Source: Scedosporium boydii (taxonomy: Eukaryota; Ascomycota; Sordariomycetes; Microascales; Microascaceae). From it: a DNA stretch of 64,000 nt. The stretch is from NCBI GenBank assembly GCA_002221725.1, contig NJFT01000095.1, forward strand, positions 1 to 64,000. The letters are read 5' to 3'. Position numbers and translations under genes: made by a program. Each line of letters opens with the position of its first letter. Position 1 is the first letter of the stretch. The notes beneath the pieces are model-generated. The model was not told where the DNA came from. It ran no database searches and saw only the letters and a program-made list of their open reading frames with translations. This document shows, in pieces, positions 36,339 through 47,317 of this stretch.

Positions 36339-36367
36339 AAAAATGGAGAATTTAATTCTCCATTTTT
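36339..36367. repeat. 29-bp perfect hairpin
   Basis: Two 14-base arms (AAAAATGGAGAATT and AATTCTCCATTTTT) are separated by one T. It lies in intergenic DNA and may be a structural site or an end of a small element. Confidence 0.85.
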
Positions 36368-39300
36368 TTCGAAGCTACTCAGCGGAGTTGACTCCATCAA
36401 TCCCAACACTCCAGTGGGGGGCTCCTTGTGCTAAAGTCGGATTAGGTTTAGGGCATATGTCAGCCCTAGAATAGCGTGCTGCAGCTGTCCTAGTGTGCTT
36501 CAAGTCCCCTGCAAGCCCCCGTTCTCAACGTCCTCAAAGCGTGCTGGCGCGTTGGTGTGTTGCCAATTGGCAACCAGTAAGAAACCGTCATGTGACACTA
36601 ATGTATGACTAAGTCGTGCTAACGGAAAACAGGCCCGAAATTGCAGAACCAATCTTTGAACAGAAAGAACAAATCAGTGAAGCGGTGTCGAAAGTTGTGA
36701 GAGTTGGAAAGGGGGAGTGGTGCGGCGCCACCGCCTCTTCGCCTATCCGTGGGCTCGGGAAGAAAAATATGCGCTGATGTACTTCGTAGTTTTCCCGCCT
36801 TCGGATGATAAACTTATTTTCCTCGCTTCGGCACTTCCGATCTGGGTTGACATCGCTCCACCTTCCGGCATAGAGAAGTTGTCGAAATTAGGCACACTCG
36901 ACCGGCGCCGAAGAGCCCCAGTTCGCGGTGTTCGGGAATTGGCCGCGGGCCGGTGGTGGTCATAAATTGGTGGTTTGACCAACCGCATGACGTGACGTTG
37001 GGATTGCCAGACATGGGATGCGGCCCGTAAATGTGAAGACACCACCTTGTACCAGCCGAAGAAAGCGAGGGAAAAGCGCTCGAGGCACCGAGAAGTGAAA
37101 TATCGGAATAGATAAGAAATAAGATGTGACGATAATAATGGTAATAATCTCACAATGCCTACTCCTTAGTACCTACCTACCCTTAAAGAGGCACCGTGAG
37201 ATCAATGCTAGCTCAAAACAAACCATCTCGATGAGACTCGGCTTTTCAAGTCAATAGTAAAATGTGTCTAAGGTTTAGTCCAATTCTCTCTCCCTTTTAC
37301 TTCTCCTTCTTTTTGTTTTCCCCATTTAATTTCTTTTCCTTCCCTCCTCTCCTTCTTTCTTTCTTCTTTTTCCCACCTTTTCAATCTCTCGGCTCCCTGC
37401 ACACAATCGTCGGCGGCCGGTCCTTGAGCTAGCGGACGCTCTCGATTGATATCTCGCCTCTACACTAGGAAGAAATGAAATAAAATGGTCTGCAAGTTTC
37501 CTTTTGCATGTCCGTTTGTTTCACCCCAAGCCGCCACACCACCACTGCGCGGTGATAAGAATAGAACAGTCGGTGAACAAATCCGGTTGAGACTGCATCT
37601 AATATGAAAGGTAATTCAAGATCACGATCACGAGCCTGAATCGTGACCATCTGACTCGTCAGAATATTATCTCTAATCCCAAGTTTTTCAACAACCCTAC
37701 TGTAAGCATTGACGGCGACCAAAAGATATGTCCAGGTGTTAATACCATCATCGGTTGTTGATGTAGGCTGGATCGCCATCGTCGCTCCTTTTTCCGCTCA
37801 TGACGGATTGGCATATTAAAGCTTAGCAGTCTCCCAGGTCAAACGAATCTTGTTCTCCACTCAGGCCATCTTCATCTATTAGAATCATGGGTCGACATCA
37901 TGTAATGCCGCCGAAGATAGGAAAGTAGATACCGATCTGAAGGAAGATGATATTCCACGTGCTTCCGGCTACGATGGCGTTAGCGCGGGACGGTGGACAG
38001 AACGGGCGGCAGGCATGTCTCAAGGGGTGCCCGGAGATATTAGACATTACAAGACCACGTCTTGTCTCTTTCAGCCTTCTCTTCGCAGGCTGAGTGAGAC
38101 ATCTAGAGTAATAACACGTTAACGCCGACTTTCCTCGCCGTATGCTGTGTGTTGATAAAACCTGGCAGTAGCTCTCTCAATCACGAGATTATGTTGTATA
38201 TTTGATGTCACCTTTCCGAAGTTGGCTGTGTACTTTCTCGCTTGCCATTTTCCCAGATGTGAGTGCACTGAAGGCAAGGGCGGCATTGGTTCTTCCTCGC
38301 ACCTCGTCTACATATGGCCATAAAGAAAGCGAGCCTGGGCGAAGAGCCATGATGATGCCAGCATCAAAAAGGACATGAGCTCCTCCATGCCTTCTTTCAA
38401 TTGACTGTCGCGCATATAAATCGCCTTCAAACAAATGGATTTGGACCCGACATCGTTGGAATGTCATACCTATAGCCTCGACGTGACAGTTAGACACCAA
38501 GCATTCTCCACGTGAATGATGTGCTGCTGCGGTGCAAAACACAATCCAAGGGTATTCAACGTCCTAACGGACACGTGAGAATCCGGGACTGGGTGACGGC
38601 TATCTTGCAAGCTGAGTAGCCAGTCGCCTCTCAAGCCTGATCGTAGGCAAGGATGCTGAGGAAGGCGCTTCGTAGACAATTTTCCGAAGGAATATCTCGA
38701 CGGAGACATTCTTGCTTCCTGTCGATCCCATCCGTAGTCTACATACTATTTCCCCCCAATGTTGCCATGGACACCGAATTATAGTTCGGAAGGATCTCGA
38801 TCCCTCCGAGTCCCGACGAAGTGGAGTCAATCTCTCTTCCCTCTCGCATCCATCCCTCCTCGCTCGGAGCAGGATGGCAATTGATCTATCTGTATGTCTA
38901 TGATGGGGTACGCATCCTCATCTGTTAGTGTGAGGTCCTAGTGATTTGCCTGCCAGATCCGACATGCTTCTTCAATGAATCTCACTATGGTTTAGAACAC
39001 ACAAAAACGATAGGTTTAGGTTTACTCCGTGCCCACTTGCTAATGAGTTCGCTCCACCCGCAGATAGAAAGCGTGGGTGTATGGGCTCTTCTCTCCCTCT
39101 CAAGACAGCGTGGGAAGTGCTAAATATGGTATGCAAGATAGCGTCTACCTTAGGAATAAGAAACTTAATGCAATCGCTCTTCTCATTAATAGTTGCCTCT
39201 CGGCATATTCTTCTCGGTGTCGGTCCCATCCTCCATGTAATATGGGGCCATCTCGGTGATTCTTTCATTCCCGGCTACCCGACGCCATTTAGACATCTTT

Positions 39301-39857
39301 CAGGCTACTCGCCATGACATGCCTCGCCTCCTCGGCCCTGAGATTTATATCCTAGTGTTCCTATTCAACCGCCAATGTTCACGGCCAAGCCATCTCCCCT
39401 GCTGCTGGGATGGAGATGATGCGAGCGCAGTGCTGCCATCTTCAACCACACCTGAATCGTGCTCGCCACACCAATATTTATACGTAAGGAATCTCGCTTT
39501 GTGACCATTTGGCGGTGCGTTCAGTCTTCGCAACTACACCGTAACACTCCACAATTGGACATAATCTGGTGGTTGCCGACATTTACGGGTGGGCCGAATA
39601 GACTTGGGTGATGAACAGGGCGCGGAAGCTCCTAGTAAGTTGATTTCAATGGAGTCAAGAGTGTGGACTGAGTGACATGGATGGTGACCGTAGGTGGCTG
39701 AAGTTGAATTGATTCTGTCTGGGCCACGGAAGCGCTGGCTGTGGGAAATTTGGTTCGGTCGTTGACAGCTGACAATTGATTTGGACGCCAAAGAAATTCA
39801 GAATTGGACTAGCCTACATTAGTGCCCGTAAGACCTGACAGCATCAGGAACCACTAA

Positions 39858-39947
39858 GGCAAGATGGCGGAGTGGTTAACGCGTTGGCCTGCTACCAGTA
39901 GTGAGCCAATCCCTTCGGGGGCGTGAGTTCGAATCTCACTCTTGTCG
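39858..39947 (+). tRNA. tRNA-Ser (anticodon GCU) with 9-nt intron
   Basis: The acceptor stem GGCAAGA pairs with TCTTGTC (one G-U). The D-stem is GCG/CGC, the T arm is GTGAG-TTCGAAT-CTCAC, and a long variable arm (CCC-TTCG-GGG) marks a type II tRNA. The anticodon stem TTGGC/GCCAA closes only if CCAGTAGTG (39895-39903) is an intron after position 37, leaving the loop CTGCTAA with anticodon GCT at 39891-39893. A T-rich Pol III stop (TTTCTTTTT) follows at about 39950. Confidence 0.93.
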
Positions 39948-40465
39948 AGTTTCTTTTTGGTGGGACCATTTTCCCCCTCTTTCATCTCCTCTCCATTTTG
40001 CATCAAGCCCTCTTTCCTTTTGGTTCTCTTTTTTGCCATCTTTTTGTTCTCTTTTCTCCTTTCCTATTTATTAGATATTAGATATTACACCGTTGTAGAT
40101 TAACTCCTTCAATTGCGTGGACTTATCTAGGCGGTGGTTAGAATGCCGACTTGCCGAGCTTGAGAAAAGGTGTGGTGTTACCATATCTGGAGGCAAGAAG
40201 ACTTTGTCTCATTCGGATCTCGACTTGGACAAAATTCTACTTTGAATTTGGCATTTCAGGAAATATTTTTTGGTAAATTATAGAAGTTAGCTACAATAAC
40301 TTCCCAATGCGATCTGCCACTCCCTTGAGTAGAGAAAATGCCTTAGCACTACATATATACAAAGAAGAGAAAAAGGAAAAGAAAAGAGTCCAACCTCCCC
40401 ATGCAATTCGTCGATTTTGCTAGTTCCAGCTGTGGAAGAGGCGTTGGGAACCCGACGTATTAAAC
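39948..40465. other. Intergenic
   Basis: The tRNA terminator, pyrimidine-rich DNA and the 3' flank of the Thr/Val-repeat gene. No gene seen. Confidence 0.5.
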
Positions 40466-41677
40466 TTAGGCTGCGGTGGGTGCGCTCCCATCAAAGGTGA
40501 TTCCGCGACCATCGCCGGATCCAGGGACAGTGACGGTAATTCGCTCAGTCTGAGTCCGAGTCACGGTCGACCCGCCCCTCGTGACGGTGACAGTTTCACC
40601 ATCGCCCGCTACTGTCACGGTCCTGACTCGAGTTACAGTCTCGCCTTCTCCCGCTTCCGTTACAGTCCTGACCCGGGTAACAGTCGCGGCTTCGCCCTCG
40701 ACGGTGACAGTCCTTACTCGGGTCACTGTCTCGGCCTCACCCTGGACCGTTATGGTCCGGATTTGCGTGAGGGTTTCGGTCGCTGTCCGCGTTCTGATGA
40801 CCGTCTCGGCCTCAGCAGTGATAGTGACCGGGTCGGCAGTAACGGTCCTAGTGCGGGTGATAGTCTGACCTTCAGCCGTTACCGTAACTTGGTCCTGGGT
40901 GACAGTCCTGGTTCGGGTAACGGTTTCAGCCTTAGCAGTCACGGTTACTGGCTCCGAAGTGATTGTCTTCGTGCGAGTGATGGTCTCTGGAACCACCTCG
41001 GAGACTGTCTTGGTCCTGGTGACGTACTGGGTAGACACAAGGCCGCCCTCCTCGGTCACGGTAACATATTCGGTGGAAACCAATCCTCCAGCCTCGGTCA
41101 CAGTCACGGTCTCAGTAGACACAAGGCCGCCCTCCTCGGTCACGGTAACATATTCGGTGGAAACCAATCCTCCAGCCTCGGTCACAGTCACGGTCTCAGT
41201 AGACACGAGACCACCTCCGCTGGCGGTGACTGTCGTTCGGACGTACTGGGTCTTTGACACTGGAACTGACTCGGTCTGGGTCTCGGTCGTGGTGATAAAT
41301 TTGACACGCGTAGTGTCACACTCCCCCACGGGGGCCGACGCTATAACTGTCTTGGTGACAGTGGCATTTCCCTCGACTGTTTCAGTCACCGTGCGTGTCT
41401 TTGAAACGGGGACCGTCGTTAAACCGGCTGCAGTCGTCGTTACGTATACAATGTGCGTGATGCCGGCGCCCCCAGCTCTATCCGTGACAGTCTCAGTAAC
41501 GGTCACGGTCTCGGGCTCACTGTCATTCGGTCCCAGGATGACAGTTGTGGCGGCCCCACCGCCAACGGTCTGAGTCACGTAGACATTTTTCGTGATGGTG
41601 ACGGTAACTGTCCGACCTTGCGCCAGCACTGGGACAATGGCGACCGCGAAGGCCACAAGGTTACGAAGGCTGATCAT
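40466..41677 (-). CDS. Secreted Thr/Val-repeat protein (TVTVT-type)
   Basis: I start the protein at the ATG at 41675-41677, where MISLRNLVAFAVAIVPVLAQ forms a clear signal peptide. The frame is open further upstream to 41836 but that part is not signal-like and is probably 5' UTR. The mature part (about 380 residues) is almost entirely alternating Thr and Val with Arg/Glu, e.g. RTVTVTITKNVYVT, TRTRTVT and VTRVRTVTV. It contains two perfect or near-perfect 28-residue units (GGLVSTETVTVTEA / GGLVSTEYVTVTEE) and one region with a Cys. Such sequence should form extended, heavily O-glycosylated beta-rich chains and suggests a wall or surface protein. There is no hydrophobic C-terminal tail, hence no GPI signal. 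Function is not assignable from sequence. Confidence 0.75.
   Translation of the reverse strand: MISLRNLVAFAVAIVPVLAQGRTVTVTITKNVYVTQTVGGGAATTVILGPNDSEPETVTVTETVTDRAGGAGITHIVYVTTTAAGLTTVPVSKTRTVTETVEGNATVTKTVIASAPVGECDTTRVKFITTTETQTESVPVSKTQYVRTTVTASGGGLVSTETVTVTEAGGLVSTEYVTVTEEGGLVSTETVTVTEAGGLVSTEYVTVTEEGGLVSTQYVTRTKTVSEVVPETITRTKTITSEPVTVTAKAETVTRTRTVTQDQVTVTAEGQTITRTRTVTADPVTITAEAETVIRTRTATETLTQIRTITVQGEAETVTRVRTVTVEGEAATVTRVRTVTEAGEGETVTRVRTVTVAGDGETVTVTRGGSTVTRTQTERITVTVPGSGDGRGITFDGSAPTAA
41037..41204 (-). repeat. 84-bp tandem coding repeat, two units
   Basis: Two nearly identical 84-bp units (41037-41120 and 41121-41204), each coding 28 residues of the Thr/Val-repeat protein. The copy number could vary between strains by slippage. 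Confidence 0.85.
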
Positions 41678-44159
41678 CTTCGACACGGAGATAGGTCTGC
41701 AGCTACAAAGAGCCGGGTAAGATGTGGTATGAGGGAATGCTGTGGGGATCGCCTCCTGTTTCGCGTAGACAGCAAGCTTGACGTCTAGCGTCTGGACCCT
41801 AGACCAATCGAGGGGTATATGGGAGGGGAGAAGCACTATACGCTCGGTCTCTGAGATGCAAGAGCAAACAGAAATCCTGGGACACAGCGCGGGTGATGCA
41901 AAGGGTGGCCCCTCCTTTAAGTCAAAAGTCTGATTCTACTAAGGTGGATATGACGGTGGCATATAGTGGTGTTGGGCCCAAACATAGAAGTTTTCATCCA
42001 ACCACGCATAGGCTGCAATATTCTTCAATCCGCAAAGAAAGAGCCCCCGCTATTCCTCGCGGCTCGTGTTCCCGGCCCGCTCGAAATCAACCATAATCAT
42101 GGGACCGTTCTCGGACTCCATCTCTTCAATCGGTTACGTAGTTTGGTTCCTGCAAGAACTCGAATCCGTCCACCGCATATGGGGCGATGGATCGGAGTTC
42201 TATCCAAGCAACAAGTGGGATCAGGAAAAATGAGCCAATGGGTGGAGATTTCCCATCTTATTAACTGATGGGTAATGAGGCAAGATGGTGCACACCGGGA
42301 AGCGAAGTGTACCTTTCGTTCTCATCCGCGGTAGACTCGTACCGGTTTCTCCGCCGCAAGTGGAAGAAGTGGAAACAAAACACTGGAGGCAATCGTCCCG
42401 TCCCAGTGACCATCCCGTGGAAGAATGTCATGCAATTTGACCGGCAGGTGGGGGAGCGACTCGGTTAAAGAGCGATAATCTGGAGCCGCAGGATACTCAT
42501 TATCAGATACGAGCTATAGATCAACAATTTTTGAATTCAGCCAGCGAGAATGGGTGGAGTAATTAATCGTCTTCTTCCGGACATGGCCAGTCCCCAATCG
42601 GGTACGTCGAGTTCACACCTCCCGACAGAAACTCACGCGTTTTTCACCTGCAGAACCACAGGGCCGCCCGACAGGGGAATCTGTTTTCCCATCTATCGTG
42701 CAGAAGGAGATGGTTATAAATAGAATCGACAATATTAACGAGGTTTAATGTGTTATGTCTATGGTGCAATCGAGAGTAAATCCTCAAAGACACCGAGCCC
42801 TCGGGGTGAAATGGAGACCAAGCGGAGGTGAAAGCCTATTTATAAACATTTTGTAAACATCGACGGAGAAGTCTCACAGCCGAACCACCCATCCTACCGG
42901 GTTTCGGACCGTAGTGGTTAATAATGCAGAGTGTCAACTGTCCCAAGACACCATCGTTTGCTGATCGACACTTCGTCTTTAACTTCTCAGTTTTGCTCTA
43001 CACTACTGGAAATGGATTAGTGGGGATTCCAAGTCGTGTAGATTGTCTAATTCGCTGAGAGGGAGAGACTAACCTAGGTTATGGCGCACATCCAAGTAAA
43101 TGCAACTCTCATATGGCAAGCCGAAATGACCTTGACTGGCAGGCGCTCCGTGATCAAGGCTATGGTAGGAATGGGAAGTCTCTGATCTTCCTGAAACGTA
43201 GGCAGTAGTTATCCTCCCAGTGGTTTGCCGTGTTTTTGATCAGAGGGATAAAGAGTAGGCGAACACCTCACCGAGGTCTGAGGACGAATCACTCCAAAGT
43301 CTGCCGTAGAAACAGGGTCTGTCGAGCTTAATGACATATCGTCCGCCGGATCGTTTAAAAAAAAAATCTGCGTTGTCCAAATCCGATCCCTCTGAACCCA
43401 CACGATCACCCTTCGTACTTCAGCAGAGAACAACAAACGAGGATGTTAGGAAAGTAATGGAGTTAGAGGATGAGAAGTCGAGTGAGGACGCTGGTTTGAG
43501 ATAGGAATTAGGTCACTCCACTCACATCGGATTCTTTAACAGCTCGGACAGTCTGTTTGTCCTCTTGGTGCCAAGACAAGGCCATCGTTGTGTCAGAGGC
43601 GGGCTGGAGTGAGTGGTCAGGGATGCAGACAGTCATGAGCAAGATGAGGCAGATTGTACTCTGAGACGTAAACCCGATGCGAAATACTAAGTAGAAATGC
43701 TTCCGAGCTACTTCCTTTCCGGGCTGTCAGGCTCTACGATTATCATCACAGCTTTACCCTTACTCCAGAGTCTTTTCACACGCCCTTAGACAAGCCCTTA
43801 TCATCAGGTTCAGACCGCCACCAGCATTTATCTCAACGTACCTGGCGCATGCCTGCTCCCAACCTCCACTACTCCAGGCTCATCATGCCTTGCCCCATCA
43901 CGAACATTACAGCCAGCTTCCAACCGAGATCGCGTCTGGTCTCGCCGAAGTTGACATAGGTTAAGTAGCCAACAAAAATTTGGCAACACTTGATCCAATC
44001 TCTTTCCTCAACCCACATTAAACACCTTCTTCCATCCGAATTCCATCCTTAACCCACATTAAACACCTTCCTTCATCCAAATTCTATCATCGATCGCCCT
44101 TCTACCTCACACCACCAAAAGACTGTCTTTCAAAGTCTCTCAACGCCAGGTCGTCCGCA
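41678..44159. other. Intergenic, with tandem repeat upstream of 44160
   Basis: No supported gene. At about 44010-44095 a roughly 42-bp unit starting AACCCACATTAAACACCTTC occurs twice with several differences, directly upstream of the gene at 44160. Confidence 0.5.
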
Positions 44160-45380
44160 ATGGCCACTCAAGGACAGGAGTCGCGGGACTACCCTAATGA
44201 GGCGGCTGATAGCCCGACTGTGCCGACACCCCCGAACGATATCGACGACTACACCAACGATCGTTTGCGACAGGGCCTCTTGTTTGCTAACACGGTACTC
44301 TGCAACAAGAAAAAGCGAGTGTCCCCACTAACGGGCCACTGTTTGGAGATTTACGCCGCTACGGTTCGAGCCGTCCTCGAAGAAGATTTTGAACACCGCG
44401 ATGAGAAGAATAGCCTACTTTCGACTATTATGACGTATGAAAGAGATATTCAGGCGAACGGCTTCCTTCGTGGACCAGACGGCGAATATCAGGCAGATTA
44501 GATTGTAAGCCTGGTCCGACTCAGGGCCTCCGAATTGTGGGCGAGATATCACCCTCATGTGAAACCTATAGATGTTGAAGATGGTGCGGGTTGGCATCGC
44601 TTCTACAACTACTGGAAAAATGTGAACGATCTGATTGAACAGGAGCGAACTTCTTGAGTCAGAAGGATCTTGCGGGACCCAACTGTGATGGATGACGATG
44701 TCCAGATGACCCTGGCAATCTACAACGCATGCGAGCACATGGCCATCGATTTCGACAACGCTCTCCAAGTCATTGCGAGATGCGCAAACCGCCTCGGATG
44801 TGGCTCAATCTTGCGACATGTCAAGCAAGGCAACTGGCACATTGTCGGCGCGACACTCGCCAGGGACCTCAGGGAGACTCAGTCGATCATCACATCGAGG
44901 ATTGCCTATGCAATCCCCCTCTTTCAGGCAGCCGTACGAACCGTGATCGACGAATATTTTCATACCAAAGAAGACTACGACAACTTCTATCTCTGGCCCC
45001 TCAAAAGATCGTCGGTGGAGACATGTAGGGATATGAACAGCGCAAAGACCGGAAATGATACGACACCGAGGGAGGTTGAGAAGCTACAGACGGCATCCGA
45101 TAAGCGAGTCGACGAGATCCTCGCCAAAAATTCTCTGCCTCACTTCGAATCTGCTGTAACCGCCGCCTCCCAACCTATGTCTCCTGTTCCTCCCCGGTCG
45201 TTGAAACGGCCGTTTTCTTCAACGGAAAGTGAGGAGAGAGTGGATAGGTACAAGCGCCAGATGCAGGCTTGGAATGCCCTCGTCGGCCTTCACCAACGAA
45301 CTTCCGACAACTTGAAGTACAAGTTTGAGTATGGGTCTGCTGAGGTACCTATCGACCCCAAGACCTGGTATGCGTTGTGA
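44160..45380 (+). CDS. Uncharacterised protein; two in-frame stops, intron-containing gene or pseudogene
   Basis: One reading frame runs from ATG 44160 to TGA 45380 and is interrupted only by TAG at 44499-44501 and TGA at 44655-44657. The sequence between the stops (RLRASELWARYHPHVKP..., GWHRFYNYWKNVNDLIEQ) looks like real protein in the same frame. Two introns could remove both stops in phase: GTATGA at 44435 to CTCAG at 44523 (89 bp), and GTGAAC at 44622 to TCCAG at 44705 (84 bp). The alternative is a recent pseudogene. The TAG could come from CAG by the C-to-T change favoured in repeat-induced point mutation. The product is soluble, acidic and helical, with a nuclear-type basic patch (SLKRPFSSTESEERVDRYKRQ) near the C-terminus. 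I do not recognise a family. Confidence 0.5.
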
Positions 45381-46521
45381 CGGTGCGTCACCATGATAAT
45401 GGTCAGCGGCAGGTAGTGATTAAGGAGGAGAAGGAGGAGAAGGAGGAGTGATAGTGCAGGATTCTGTTTGGTGGAATTTCATCGGGGTTAATAGCTCCTT
45501 TTCTTCAAGAGGAAAAGTAAGAGAGAAGGGCACAGGGTAGTTGGTAGTTGGTAGAAGTTCGAGTTGGCTGCATCATGAATGCTGGCGTCTTCGTCTTTAT
45601 TGAATCTTTCCCGAGTCAAAAGTGTTGTATAACTGGAACAGCCCTTCTTCCTTTAATGCGCCTCCAGTAGTATTCTACAAATTTTATTGGTTATCGATTC
45701 CAACAATAACTATCACAACACAATACGTCCTCCTATCCACTACACATAGACATATTCCCACGAATGGACTTGAATTCAGCGGCAATGGTGGCCGGGTTGC
45801 TATGAGACAACGAAGTAGAAGGAGTCCTCGGTCATTTAAAAACCCGGGAATTAGATTGCTAAGCTAGCGGATCATTTGACGCCTATATTCTCTGGTTTCT
45901 GGTTCATTGCTACATACACGCCACGCCCAGAGTGACGCCGAGCATTGATGCGGAAAACTCCCTGAGTTGTTCATTATGTTCTAATTACCACTGATAACCT
46001 GAGTACAAAGCACGTTTTTCGTGCCCGCGAATTGTGATCGCTCTTATCACCCACATCGTATCTCGTACAGGCCTGTTGTTTCCTCGTTCGTCGTCTTCTA
46101 TCTTTCCAATGTCTCTGCCCCACCTCTGAGGTGTAACGGGTCTCAACTCTGATTCGACTGAGCTTTGACGGCATGGCATTGAGAGATTGCTATTCGTTTC
46201 TTATCAGCAGGTGTGTTTACATTCAGGCAGCAGTGTTTACATCTAGGCAGCAGTGTTTGCGCTGAGCCAAGACCTCATTACTCTCGGTCTCCTCCTTCCG
46301 AGAATAAATACGGGTTTCTCCCCGAGGCGGGTTCTCTCTCCTCCCTTCGTCGCTTCCATACCTTGATCTATACACCGGGCGCCCCTAATAGGTTAACTCC
46401 AAGTGCTAGTTTGGAGACGGTGTTCTCCTGGCAAATTCTTCTTCGCCTGTTAACCCTCTTACGCTCGATTCTCCCACCCCACTTCTTCCCCTGCTGGTGT
46501 TTTGCCTCGGATATTTTAGCA
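45381..46521. other. Intergenic with short tandem repeats
   Basis: GGAGAAGGA-type microsatellite near 45424-45448 and a CAGGCAGCAGTGTTTACAT-like unit repeated two to three times at about 46217-46262. No gene seen. A plus frame runs into the next gene from 46213, but its upstream part looks non-coding. Confidence 0.5.
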
Positions 46522-47004
46522 ATGGTGTTCCGCCGCTTTTACAGAGTCCATGACGATAGGTCGAGAGTTGATCTTCGCCATCGCGGCTTCTTCGCTGAGG
46601 ATGATTGTCGCATGTCGTTTCAATGGGCACACCATCGTACCTCCCCTTATCTTAGAGGGAGACTTACAAAGGCCCTCAAAAATCATGAGAATTGGTCCTG
46701 CGAAAAGCCATCTCCGTTTATCTCCACATATTCTGACCTGGACGCTGCTAGACGGGAGGCAAGGCGTAGAAGAGATCAGTATAGGACGGAAAGCCCTGCC
46801 CTCGCGAGAAGCGTAAAAATCTACGAAATTGCCTTCGATTCCGCCGACTCCTGGGCAGTCGGACTTCAGTTTAGATATGTACCTGGCCTCGCAGATATGC
46901 TCGGCGTCGACCTAACTCACGTCGGAAATAATGCCAATCGTGAACATATTTTTCTTCACCACATTCCAAGGTGCTTCATTCAGCGGAGACTTATTCGGTT
47001 CTAA
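46522..47004 (+). CDS. DUF7587-like protein
   Basis: I place the start at ATG 46522 (MVFRRFYRVHDDRS), where resemblance to the family begins; the frame stays open to 46213. The 160-residue product contains FYRVHDDRSR, GFFAEDDC, then PFISTYSDLDAARREARRR, VKIYEIAFDS, LADMLGV and a final REHIFLHHIP. This series fits the fungal DUF7587 family as I remember it. The order R (FYRVH), S-T (FISTYSD), E (REHIFLHHIP) resembles the R-S-E arrangement of ADP-ribosyltransferase folds, but this is inference. There is no signal peptide. The frame closes shortly after LHHIP; a second plus frame (46931-47296) overlaps and could be an alternative 3' exon. Confidence 0.55.
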   Translation: MVFRRFYRVHDDRSRVDLRHRGFFAEDDCRMSFQWAHHRTSPYLRGRLTKALKNHENWSCEKPSPFISTYSDLDAARREARRRRDQYRTESPALARSVKIYEIAFDSADSWAVGLQFRYVPGLADMLGVDLTHVGNNANREHIFLHHIPRCFIQRRLIRF

Positions 47005-47317
47005 TGACAAGTCGCTCGTCCCCAAATTTTCAAGTGAATCTCGTTGGATATTTATGGCACTTGGGATCAAATACTTTGCGTTTCATGCCAGTGAGCACCA
47101 CAAAAGCTATTGGCAAGCAAGGCTCCGATCCCCTGCAGAGTATCGACAAGTTCTATTCTCCGAGCGAGGTCCAGAGTTGATCCTCGAATTCCTTGGGTCC
47201 ACGAACAGGTTTAACTACAGGATGAAATGTGATGGTATGGGATTCACGTCGGATGTGGGTTGGATAATAACATTGAGATTGTCAGATGTGGTTTGAGAAG
47301 TTGGATATGGCTGAGAG
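47005..47317. other. Convergent spacer
   Basis: A short stretch between the DUF7587-like gene and the paraoxonase-like gene. The plus frame ending at 47296 could be a 3' exon of the former. Nothing else seen. Confidence 0.4.

Larger units (their letters stand above)
35091..39857. other. Gene-poor 4.8-kb stretch
   Basis: No supported protein gene. The stretch contains dispersed repeat copy 2 (35631-35827) followed by a CGCCT microsatellite, and a 29-bp palindrome at 36339-36367. Minus frames at 38189-38542 and 37465-37779 are over 100 codons but lack a signature or splice partners. Confidence 0.45.

Noticed and set aside
38189..38709. Minus frames that might be one small gene
   Set aside because: Two frames of 117 and 79 codons could be joined, but neither end nor splice sites are convincing and no family is recognised.
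40763..41573. Plus-strand frames of 95-224 codons rich in Val/Ser
   Set aside because: They are antisense to the Thr/Val-repeat protein; the repeat makes several frames open.
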